Assembly (NCBI GenBank): GCA_947579665.1
Contig: OX388351.1
Span: 1,984,001 to 2,048,000 of the forward strand
Reading direction: 5' to 3'
Length of the DNA: 64,000 bases
Origin: Sympetrum striolatum
Taxonomy: Eukaryota > Arthropoda > Insecta > Odonata > Libellulidae
Shown here: positions 1-9,185 of the stretch, one piece after another
How the letters are laid out: every line of letters starts with the position of its first letter
How positions within the stretch are numbered: the first letter of the stretch is position 1
Notes under the pieces: generated by a model
What the model was told of the DNA's origin: nothing
Database searches by the model: none
What the model saw: only the letters and a program-made list of their open reading frames with translations
Translations under genes and position numbers: made by a program

Positions 1-71
1 TCGCAATAAACATATTCATAAAAATGATTTAACATAATATATAATAACATAACATAAAAATAATTTAAGTA

Positions 72-146
72 ACAGTGATTAGGATGATATAGTATCGGTA
101 ATTATTGTAAATGGTATATTTTTCTGTGGATACGCCAAATAATCCG
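72..146 (+). repeat. Direct repeat, copy 1 (75 bp)
   Basis: This segment recurs at 1083-1157 in the same orientation with roughly 80-85% identity by eye. Both copies share the runs 'gattaggatgat', 'gtaattattgtaaatgg' and 'gcgccaa'/'acgccaa'. They are about 1.01 kb apart. They could be terminal repeats of a small decayed element or two copies of one interspersed repeat. No coding sequence was recognised between them. Confidence 0.6.
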
Positions 147-1082
147 TAGACACAGCATCAACTATAACTTACACCACGACTAACCACGTACAAAAGATGT
201 AATGTCATTAAAATAATTAGAGAAGGAAGTATGAAGTGTAGTTTATAAGACACTGGTGAAAAGGTTTGCATTCGTGAATTATGTAAGGTACAAAAAAAGG
301 CAAAACTTAAGAAGCTGCAGTAAAAATCAGAAGTGATGCTCAGATCCCTTAGGATGCAGTTTAGGGCCATTTTTAGGAAAGAGAATATATAAGCAAAGGA
401 TTAATTATGAAGCATAAGTAATCAATTACAAAGTATAATCATGGCTCATGCATCCTGCCAAATGCAACTTGCAAGGTAAACAGAGTAGATGTAGATTAAG
501 TATCTACTTAGATCCAAAAAGGAGACATTTCCCGATTTCTATTACTATTGCTCCTATCTTAGATGGCGAAGTTAAACTAAAAAACAATATATAATTACCA
601 AGAATATGTTTATCCTCCAGTGTCACAAAGCAATTGTACGTATTTACGGATTAATTCGTAATTAACTAAAACAATTACTGCCGTTTATGTACTCTATTTT
701 TTTCTATCCAATTATAACTCCCATTCATTAATTTTCATTAATTATTCATTCGTTATAAAGTACAGTTATATGGATATGCAAAGGTAAATTCTCGACAACC
801 GACATTGATCACTGTGGATAGGTTTCATTAAAAACACATATTTTTTATGAAGAATTAATATATTTTATTATTTTTTGCACAATATCGAATCAAATTCTAT
901 ATCTGACTAAGTAAGACAATGAGCTTTCCTAAAAAACAATTTCCTTGAGCTACTCCTTATTTTGCACAACCATTTTTGCTACTTAAGATTTGCCAAAGAT
1001 TATAAGGTTCGCATCAAATCGAAGAATGAACTCAATTAATACATCTCACAGAAGTTACTGGTATCGGATAAATATATACAAC
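147..1082. other. AT-rich stretch, nothing recognised
   Basis: The open frames here are short (up to about 70 codons), low in complexity and resemble no protein family I know. No TIRs, tRNA boxes or tandem repeats were noticed. Confidence 0.5.
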
Positions 1083-1157
1083 ACGGTGATTAGGATGATG
1101 TAATATCCGTAATTATTGTAAATGGTGTATTTTGTCGTGGATGCGCCAAGTACTCCG
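1083..1157 (+). repeat. Direct repeat, copy 2 (75 bp)
   Basis: This is the partner of the repeat at 72-146. The sequence after it (1160-1560) is pyrimidine-rich and richer in GC than its surroundings. The sequence after copy 1 is AT-rich and different, so the homology stops at the repeat ends. Confidence 0.6.
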
Positions 1158-2045
1158 CTCTGCCGCCAGTCCCTTTTAATCGCCCCTTTCGAAATCCCTT
1201 TCTTGGAAAGACGTCTTCCTCCACCATCTCCTTCGCCACCAATCGTTTGCCACACGCCGCGTTTACTCCTCTAAACTGGGCTAGTTACTGCTTTCTCCTG
1301 CCCCAAACACCCTTTCTCTTTATTTGTTTCCTACTCTTTCCATCGCCATTCCGTTTTATGTCCACTTTCCCCCCCTTTATCACCTTCGCTTTCTTTCCTT
1401 AATCTTCGTTCTGGGAATCACGGACTCCGTATCCTTCGCAGTCAATGGCTTTTTTTCTCTTCCACGCAATCTCCTCAACATCGCCACGTTTAATTCCCGC
1501 GACTCACAACCTTCTGCTACTCGATTTTTTTCCAAACTTTTCTAACCTTTCTGGTGTCTTAAGACGCCTTCCAAGTCTTCTGCGCAGCGAAAACTTGGAG
1601 GCGGCACACTGTGAAAAATTATGATATCAGCAAATGGGTTTCGAATCGACACTTTCGAATAACGTGCTTATCTTTTCTGCATCTGAATCGTTTATTATAA
1701 ACCAATATTTTGATTAATAGCCAAATATCACGAAAATGTTAGTTTCCGTCATAATAACAATTATTATTACGTAATAGCACATAGATACTCAATCGTCATA
1801 GATCATTAGAAGCTAGACATCGATTGGGAATCTTTGCTAAAGAGAAGATTAGAAAAACGACATAGAGAGGATTAGAGGAAAGTTTTGGAGAAAATGAGTG
1901 AAAACAGACTCGCTAATATCCTCACATATTTACATTTTCGATTAGTTTCGGCCACACAACCATCATCGTGTGACGTATAGATATTACCTAGTCTTTCCTC
2001 ACTCCTTTAGTAAGTCTTTCCAGGAAGTTCGACCAAATAAGTTAG
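1158..2045. other. Non-coding stretch, pyrimidine-rich then AT-rich
   Basis: Positions about 1160-1560 are C/T-rich with short open frames of biased composition. From 1600 the sequence returns to ordinary AT-rich DNA. No gene or mobile element was recognised. Confidence 0.45.
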
Positions 2046-2312
2046 AATGAATGTAAGCTAGGCTGTGATTGCTGAATACATTTAGGAAAAGTGCATTTGC
2101 ATTAGACGTCATTAGTATCATGCGACCCCCTGCTACTCCAAACAATCTGATAATAAGCTTAAAGTATGAGAAATAGACGCCAAAAAATTCGCTTTAAAAT
2201 TCATTCTTTCTGTGTACGATATGCAATGATAAAAGGCAAAAGAAGTGGTTCAAAAGCCTGCCACACGCGTAAAGGGGGCTCTGTAGGATATGCACGTAGA
2301 TTTAGGCGATGA
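2046..2312 (+). mobile_element. CR1-like LINE, degenerate 3' end
   Basis: This is a decayed copy of the 3' end of the same LINE family seen at 58616-59531. Shared landmarks in order are 'aagctaggctg(t/c)gattgct', 'gtatcatg(c/t)' followed by 'ccccctgctac', 'aaaattcattctttc', and the terminal 'gccacacgc...aagg' hairpin followed by 'tgtaggatat...tagat'. It holds only the last codons and the 3' UTR, with no usable reading frame. Its divergence implies an old 5'-truncated insertion. Confidence 0.7.
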
Positions 2313-2688
2313 CCACATTATCAATAAGTACATTGAAGTTGCGTAATTTTTGGAATTATTGAAAATAAACAACAGTGTTGCCGTGTTTAATCGAAACATT
2401 TTAGTACTTCGGAATTCATTGCTAACATTTCAATAACACTAATAATAAACTTTATTAAACCGTACGGCTCAAGTGGTAAATTAATGATGTATTTAAATTA
2501 GATAAATAGTTTGAGTTATCCAATAGTGAACTAATTAAGCTTTTCTCTATCGACAACACACTTTCTAGACCAAAGTTATTAGATTTCCGAGGAATCTTTG
2601 AGTACGATTCATCCAGTATAAGTTACGACGAAGCCGAAGCAATTGCAGCAAGAAAGGGAAGGAAACTCTATTATATTTTTCAATTACA
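2313..2688. other. AT-rich stretch, nothing recognised
   Basis: No open frame, repeat or RNA-like structure was recognised between the LINE remnant and the MITE. Confidence 0.45.
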
Positions 2689-3031
2689 CAGTCGTCCCTC
2701 GTTGATCGCGGTTATTCAGTTCATGACTCCACCGCGATGGGTGAATTACCTCGAAGCAGGATTCTATATTTATAGATCTAATATTTTTGTAGTTATAGGT
2801 CGTAAACGTTCATAATATTATTAGAGTCTCTGGACATTTTACTATACCTACATAGTATAGTCATAGACACCATTTAGTCACTCGTTTAACCAAATATATT
2901 ACTCTAAATAAGAGAAAATAAGACATATTAGTGGTTATCATCATCTTAAATTTTTGATGGATATAATTATTTGAAAATGCCGCGATAGAGCGAAGCCACG
3001 AAAGTCGAAAACAAGTGACGAAGCACGACTG
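2689..3031. mobile_element. pogo/Tigger-type MITE, 343 bp
   Basis: The left end 'cagtcgtccctcgttgatcg' and the reverse complement of the right end ('cagtcgtgcttcgtcacttg') form an imperfect terminal inverted repeat. Further in, both arms carry a matching 'atcgcgg' (left) and 'ccgcgat' (right). A CAGT start is typical of pogo/Tigger (IS630-Tc1-mariner) elements, which duplicate TA. A TA lies two (left) and two to three (right) bases outside the CAG ends, so the exact boundary is uncertain. No transposase is present, so this is a non-autonomous, aged copy. Confidence 0.65.
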
Positions 3032-3059
3032 CATTACTTAAAATAAACAGGATAAATGG

Positions 3060-3140
3060 GCATGTGCAATCCTGTCGATGCCGGGGATCGAATAGCGGAT
3101 TTCCCAATTTCTTCAAGTTGCTCTCACAAGTTGAGCACAG
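3060..3140 (-). mobile_element. tRNA-like SINE remnant (weak)
   Basis: On the minus strand a D-arm-like 'gctcaacttgtgagagc' is followed about 30 bases later by a box-B-like 'attcgatcccc'. The spacing fits an internal RNA polymerase III promoter. No acceptor stem can be drawn, so this is a possible tRNA-derived SINE relic and not a tRNA gene. Confidence 0.25.
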
Positions 3141-4320
3141 GATTGGAAGATCCGTAGTTTATCAATAGAACTTTTCACGTCCTACAGCAGTTATAGCAAA
3201 TTTGAGGGGTGAGATACAAAGGGAAATAGGCTCCAAAAGGGATAAAGGAAGAGGTGGAGAATGAGTAACAAATGGAGGAGAGATGATAGCGGACGGACAA
3301 GGGACGGTGTGTGGGCGGAATGCTAAAAGAGAACGATTTATGGCGAGGGTCGGAAGCGCAGCTGATAAACATTTAATGGGGGCGTTTTCGCTCTACACTC
3401 TATTTCGTTTTGTATCGCCATGGGATTTTCCACAGCGCTGATTATATCTATTTATAGAACAAGCATAAACACAATGTGCAAAATTATAAATATCAATAGA
3501 AAAGATAATAATTATTGTGATAGTAATTATTTTGTATGTATAAACTAAGTATCTGTTAATTGGGCTTAATCTAGCTAATATGGCGAAATTTGATGAATCG
3601 ATACTAAACAACGCGCATACCTATGAGATATAAGCAAAGAATTCACTAATATGATGCATTCTGCATAAAATAGAATGCATTACACTTCAAATATCATCGA
3701 TTACAATTTCAGAATCTAATTCTATCTCCGTTAGCAGTAGATAGCTTCAATTTCTAGTTTAAGATTAAATCATTGGCCCCTCACTACATCTCGATATTCT
3801 CCCAATTTTTTTGTAACTCTCACTCCTCATTTATTGTCTTTGTTCACTCTTTACTGCATTTGGCGATATTTTTCTCTTTAATTTGCATTTCTTTAAACAT
3901 TTTACACCTGCATGTAACAATATCCAAAGTTATATTCAATAGTGTATCCACGCAATTTTCCAACATCTACAAGAAGAAAGTTTAGGTGAAGAAAAATTAA
4001 CCTCGTTATTAATGGAAGCTGCAACGTCAAAGCTAATTCTGAGAAATTAAAAATAGGACTCTTTCCTATGGATATCGGGATACTTATAAAAGAGCACAAT
4101 AGCATTATATCAAACAATATATCTCAATTTTATTTGAACAATCATTAAACTTTGAATATATCCTTAAAGGGCATTTAAAAATAGTTTTAACAGTAGTGAT
4201 GGACGAAATTCAACCTCACTCCTAGATTATTTTAGTTACATGGATCTTCAGAATTGATCAGAAAAAGCGAACCCTTTATCACGCACTTTGCGCAATAATT
4301 CACTAACGCTGATCAAATTA
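3141..4320. other. AT-rich stretch, nothing recognised
   Basis: The open frames of 65-72 codons at 3175-4117 on both strands have no recognisable domains and overlap one another. I see no repeats. Confidence 0.4.
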
Positions 4321-4405
4321 TAAATCCCAAGGAAAAACTTGAAAAAAGTCTGACAGTAGCGGGGATCGTAATCGGGATCTACCTCTATCAGGGAGGCTAC
4401 ATTTT
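4321..4405 (-). mobile_element. SINE (family with 'gacttttttcaag' tail module)
   Basis: On the minus strand the order is a degenerate box B in 'agatcccgattacgatcccc', then 'gtcagacttttttcaag' and 'ccttgggattta'. The same module follows a much better box B at 40605-40715 and recurs at 16655-16750. I read it as an old 3' fragment of a tRNA-derived SINE family. Confidence 0.55.
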
Positions 4406-5844
4406 TCCTTAAGATTTATCCTGGGTGCACGTCCTTATGTGCAAATATACCTCAACCCTTTTCCTTAACCCTGTTTCAAATTATCAATAATTATCTATAG
4501 CATCTCCCATTAATATGAAGGTAATTATATCAAACCTATCGATATCAAACAATTGCTCAGACTTTAAAAGCTAATTTAAAATTATTTCAAGAGATCCTAA
4601 CGTAAACGATAGGCCTTATGGGAAGAAAGAATGCATTTAAAAGTCGAATATCCAGGGATTGCATGAGTGTCTTTCTAGCACGAACAAGAATCGTATCCCA
4701 AAATCTCAACCCATTTGTGTATGGAGAAATACAGGGTTAAGTATTCGATAGAAATCGACCGGAACATCGAAATAGAAATAAAACGATAGGAATTCGATAC
4801 AAAAAACACGCCATCCTCCATGTTTTTCCGTTTTATTTGCTAACGTATATGAGCCTCTCGATGCTGCACTAAAACTTTAATAGGTATAATTATATCTAAT
4901 AAATACGTAGGAAATTAAATTTATATATATTATCTTAGAAATATAGGTAAAAATAGGTTAAAAATGTAGACAAGATAAAAGTATATCTTTCGAAGTACTT
5001 GGGCTTTTTAAACATTGCCGAATTCATAATGCTTAAAACACTACATTATGAATCACGTATTACATCTAGCTGATACATTGCGACACCCGTAAACCCATAT
5101 GAAAAATGTCATAAACACACAAATGATAAAACTACTTCCGCGTGCAGAAAAATTTAAGAGCTCCCAACTTGTTGAGTTTCTATGTTATCTTGCAGAAACC
5201 ACGAAAGAAATATCGTACTATTCCCCGGAGATATCTTCCAGCTTGCGAGTAATCCCCAGGTTGTACACCGGTGAAATAAAACTGCTGGCTGAACACATGC
5301 ATCGCATACATCTTCTTACAGAGACACGCACGCACTCGCTGCAATTCACCTTCTAATCTCCCCACGCCTTTATTCCCCCTCATCCTGCAAAACAGGAGTT
5401 TATGCAAGTTTTATTTCCTCTGGAATCCGCTCTTTCGCCTCCTTCTAATTCTCACTCTTTCCTCCAGGCTCATTTCCCACGAAACTCCTTAGGTGATTGT
5501 ATCATTGATTGGGACAAGTTGTATTTGGAGAGATAGCAAGAATGCATATCATAGGTAAATTTGGTAATTATTTGATCTCAATCTGTACAGAATTCCAATT
5601 CAAGAAGTTTGGGAATCCTGAATTTCCAAGCACTTTTACCTCATACAAAGTCCGCAAAATACAGTAGTGTTATGGATAATTAAACGAGCCTTCGTCTATC
5701 TCGTTCGTTTACTTGAACATCACCTGCTTCACTGTCTACTCTAGGATTCCCTTTTTTCCCCTTCTCTCAATATCCCAAGAAACATCCGTTTACCGGAAAA
5801 TTACAGCAAGAAACGTTAAAAGTAACAATGGACGAATACGTACA
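4406..5844. other. AT-rich stretch, nothing recognised
   Basis: The longest open frame (85 codons, 5099-5356, plus strand) is overlapped by an equally long antisense frame (5180-5407). Neither looks like a known protein. The segment 5330-5480 is pyrimidine-rich. Confidence 0.4.
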
Positions 5845-5925
5845 ACCATACCTTAACCTGTTATCAGTTGGGATTCGAGCCCTGCGTAAGTAGACTAACA
5901 TGCAAACAACTCCGACACCGAGATC
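5845..5925 (-). mobile_element. tRNA-derived SINE fragment
   Basis: On the minus strand an A-box-like 'ggtgtcggagttgtttgc' lies about 30 bases before a good box B 'ggctcgaatccc' (plus 5872-5884). It is followed by 'aactgataacagg', like the 'ggctgataggatttt' after box B of the SINE at 18640-18730. I read it as a decayed relative of that SINE. Confidence 0.45.
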
Positions 5926-6404
5926 GGCAAAAAAAAAGAAATTATTGATAGTTAACCCCGTCATTCATACCATCCAGAAATTAATCTTTACGACATTACT
6001 GTAATAAAGGTAATTATTTCAGGTTACTAGCTGAGGATTTTGAATACTTGTGGGGAGAAAGCAGTGAAATTCTTCAAATTAGACTTTATTTAAAATTTTC
6101 TAAAGCGGTACTTCGGGGCAATCTATTCCAGAAGCAATTCAGACAGATATTGAATCCTGAAGATCTTTACCGAAAATAATCTTTTTGAAAAGTACATATG
6201 CAATAAATTGTTGAGACTACTATGTTGTAAATAAATGTACAATTACAATGGAATATACATATCTATTTGTAGATCTTTTATCAAGATTTTGTAGATGAAG
6301 AAAAGTAAAATTTATTTCATGAAATTGGAAATTAAAAATTCGGTATTGGAAATTAAATATTCTTCACCAACGTTTCACCGAATCATACGAAATAATAGCT
6401 AAAA

Positions 6405-6690
6405 GTGAAAGGTTATCTACATCTAAATTAATACTCTGCGAGCCGCATTTCGGCGTGCGGCAGGGGGTATATACACCAGTTGATCGAAACTGCTTCTTTA
6501 ATCTTTTACTGTCACATATCGTTCGCGTAAAGAATGATTTTTTTTTTAAACGACTCGTCCTAGCATCTATTTTTCTTATCAAACGATCATAATCGGATAG
6601 GCCGAGGTAGCAGGGTGTTGCATGATACCGGTTGTATCTTCCGCAAATGTACTTTCCATGAATTTATCAAGCTATTGCAGCATATTACAA
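6405..6690 (-). mobile_element. CR1-like LINE, 3' end
   Basis: This is a minus-strand copy of the family at 58616-59531. Reading on the minus strand, 'ttgataaattcatgg' and 'accggtatcatg' lead into 'ccctgctac'. A short peptide follows (ARTSR..KKSFFTRTI.DSK, compared with ARTNRFKNSFFPRTILDN at 59 kb), then 'tataccccctgccgcacgcc' and 'gcggctcgcagagtatt'. Only the C-terminal tail and 3' UTR remain, so it is a 5'-truncated copy, younger-looking than the one at 2.1 kb. Confidence 0.75.
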
Positions 6691-7859
6691 TCATAACCCC
6701 ATCTAATTTCTTTAACTATTTTTAGTGTCTTTGTCATCTAAAATGTATTGATTTAACACTTAATATATTTTAGAAGAGCTCGATCATCTCTTTGTTCTAT
6801 ATTAAAATCTATAGAATGCATTTCTCATAAAATAGCTTCAATTTTGCAGAGTGATATTTCCTTTCCAAACTGATCTCTTTTTTGGAAGTATCAGATATCT
6901 CACGGCTTCACTTTCGAACATCGTCACAATGCACATTCTAGTCCTGTAATCTCTGCAGAGACACAGCTTTCTCTGTTTGCCGAATCGGTCGCCATTGACT
7001 TTCACCCACGTTACGTGCGTCTCCCAGCGTGACTTCTATGACCCTGCATTTGAGAGCACTCTAATTGCACAAGTCCGAACAACGCTTCCCAAAGTCACCT
7101 CATAAGTGGCACACTTGAGCGAAAGAGCGGACAAGCGTGAAGGTCACAGGGATATCAAAGGGTTACGTAAGTTTCGCCTTTTGATCCGTGGCCTTCGGAA
7201 CGTTGATAACACAGCCTCAAAAGAGGGTAATGTTATGATTAACATGTACCTCGTTACTTTAGAAGGAAAATACGAGGGAGGAGTTACTGGGAACGAAATA
7301 TAACTAAAGCAAATTTAAGTTCTATAAAGAAAGATATATCAGCTATAAAATGAGTGTAGAACACTATCCAAAATAAAATATGAATATATCAGGAAATTCA
7401 GTATAGAGTCATACACTATGTTGAAGACAGAACTACGAATTCCTAAGTACTATGCATTATGTACGCAGTCAAGCATCATGCTTCGAGTTAACTAAGCGAA
7501 TAAAAGTTTTCGGGCTGTATTTTTTTCTGGGAGTAGGAAAAAGGACTTGTTTGAAATAAAATTAAAGTCGCCATATTTGCCAATCTATAACTTAAGTATC
7601 TTAATCCTAATTAAAATATATATTATTGCGCCAGTTGTTTAATTGATAAAACATTGACTAGAGAATAACTTAATCAATTAATTAAATACGACTTAAAAGA
7701 AGAGAGTAAACCTAACATTAAAGTTGTGAATTATGTTATCAACACACCTATTCTTTCATCTAGGAATGAAATAACAAACAGTATCAATTATAGTTAGGCA
7801 ATTTCAGTGGATTTCTATGAAAAGAGTCACTTTAAATAATCTCAACAGTCAAAAAACCG
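6691..7859. other. AT-rich stretch, nothing recognised
   Basis: A slightly GC-richer patch at about 6960-7310 holds a 65-codon open frame with no recognisable domain. The remainder is AT-rich. Confidence 0.4.
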
Positions 7860-8035
7860 TCATTTTACCGCCGTGGTGGCGGAGTAGTTTGCGTGCTAGC
7901 GCGCCAACGCTCCAACCTCACGGTCCCGGGTTCGAATCCCGGCTAATCGGGTTTTTCCGGTTAGGAAGTGGTTGTCTGTGTATATTGTGTGTGTGTCTTG
8001 TGTTTATAAATAAAGGAAAATGCAAAAAAAATTGA
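7860..8035 (+). mobile_element. tRNA-derived SINE
   Basis: The head contains an A-box-like 'ggtggcggagtagtttgcgt' (from about 7875) and a perfect box B 'ggttcgaatcc' at about 7929-7939 inside 'cccgggttcgaatcccgg'. The A-B spacing is close to that of the SINE at 18640-18730, and both continue 'ggct(a/g)at(c/a)gg(g/a)ttttt'. The tail is GT-rich and then A-rich (7980-8035). A tRNA acceptor stem does not close, so this is a SINE and not a tRNA gene. It sits directly upstream of the TTA microsatellite carrying the R4/Dong copies. Confidence 0.7.
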
Positions 8036-8105
8036 TAAAATATAAAGGGGGTTAATTGGTAGAGTAGCCTTCAAAGGCTAAAATTCACCCACGAAAAAAG
8101 GACGG

Positions 8106-8106
8106 C

Positions 8107-8137
<31 letters not shown>

Positions 8138-8171
8138 TATTATTCTTATTATTATTATTTTTATTATTATT
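8106..8171 (+). repeat. (TTA)n microsatellite, left block
   Basis: This is an interrupted TTA/TAA tract bordering the 3' end of the truncated R4/Dong-type copy. R4-clade Dong elements are known to insert in TAA repeats. The tract is therefore the probable target site or the 3' tail of the insertion. Confidence 0.9.
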
Positions 8172-9043
8172 TGAGTTTTTGCACTTTCTCAGCGTTTCCG
8201 CTGGAAAATATTCACCTGTCCATAGATGGTTAGGACTAGGCTCAGTCGACACGGAGAGAGAATTCACTCTAACCCATGTGATCTTATTATTAATTGCTGA
8301 GGAACTTGCGCACAATGTGACATGTTTGCAGTAATACTGCTTTCTGTGCTGCATCGATGGTATATTCCTCTAAACCAATTTTCTCCATATTTTTACCAAA
8401 ATTGTTGGTCATCAATCCTTCAACAGATATCACAAATGGGACAACCTGGACCTCTACCAACTTCCAGATATCCTTTAATTGCCACGCAAGCTCTTCGTAT
8501 TTGTCCCTCTTTTCCATCTCCGTTCTTCGTATGTTATGAGACAGTGGCACAGCTATATCAATGATTATTGCGGTTTTGTTCGCATTATTAATTAGCAAAA
8601 TATCTGGTCTGTTGTAATTAATCGTTTTATCTGTTAAAACTGGTATATCCCAATAAAGGATGATCTTGTTCCTCTCTAAAACAGGAGCAGGCTGATATTT
8701 ATAATATGGAACGATATCCTCATCCAGGAGTTCATATTTCATACCCAGTTGTTGATGTATGAGCTTCGCCACCTGGTTGTGCCTTCCTAGGTATGCTGTG
8801 TCTGCTAGATTTGGACAACCAGCCATTATGTGTTCGATGGACTCCCCTGTTTTTCCACATTTTCGGCATCTATCTTCCACATTCAGCTTCAGGATATGTT
8901 TTTGGTAATTTAACGTTTTCATTACTCTGTCTTGGATTGCAAAAAGGAATCCCTCGGTTTCAGGATACAAGTATCCTTTGTGTATCCACTGTAATGAGGC
9001 CTTTTTTTCGATATAAGGTTCGTCTAGTAATCTTGGGAACTTT
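8172..9043 (-). mobile_element. R4/Dong-type retrotransposon, 5'-truncated copy
   Basis: This is an 872-bp minus-strand copy of the last part of the full element at 9068-13048, in the same orientation and separated from it by only about 24 bp of TTA repeat. It is about 97% identical by eye. Its 3' end is identical in position ('...gcaaaaactcaa' followed by TAA repeats). The 5' end breaks off inside the coding sequence, just after the equivalent of 9945, with a shared 'ttt' at the junction. 5' truncation is the normal outcome of incomplete target-primed reverse transcription. It faces the same microsatellite on both sides. Confidence 0.92.
8290..9043 (-). pseudogene. Truncated R4/Dong endonuclease domain
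   Basis: The open frame runs uninterrupted from the truncation point to the natural stop. It covers roughly the last 250 residues of the retrotransposon protein: the CCHC knuckle (C..C, H, C) and the restriction-enzyme-like endonuclease with its R-PD...D core. There is no start codon and no reverse transcriptase domain. Over the comparable 226 residues I count about eight differences from the full copy (for example NLADT/NLANT, DIPV/DRPI, SHNI/SQNI). It is therefore a separate insertion or later duplicate and not a sequencing echo. No host function is implied. Confidence 0.9.
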
Positions 9044-9067
9044 ATTATTATTATTGTTATTATTATT
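9044..9067 (+). repeat. (TTA)n block between the two R4/Dong copies
   Basis: This is a TTA tract of about 24 bp with one TTG unit. It joins the 5' end of the truncated copy to the 3' end of the full copy, as expected if both insertions used the same microsatellite. Confidence 0.9.
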
Positions 9068-9185
9068 TGAGTTTTTGCACTTTCTCAGCGTTTCCGCTGG
9101 AAAATATTCACCTGTCCATAGATGGTTAGGACTAGGCTCAGTCGACACGGAGAGAGAATTCACTCTAACCCATGTGATCTTATTA

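Noticed and set aside
8042..8100. tRNA-like sequence ('ttaattggtagag' and 'tagccttcaaaggcta')
   Set aside because: A D-arm-like and an anticodon-arm-like hairpin are present, but there is no T arm or acceptor stem. It could be the end of the adjacent SINE.
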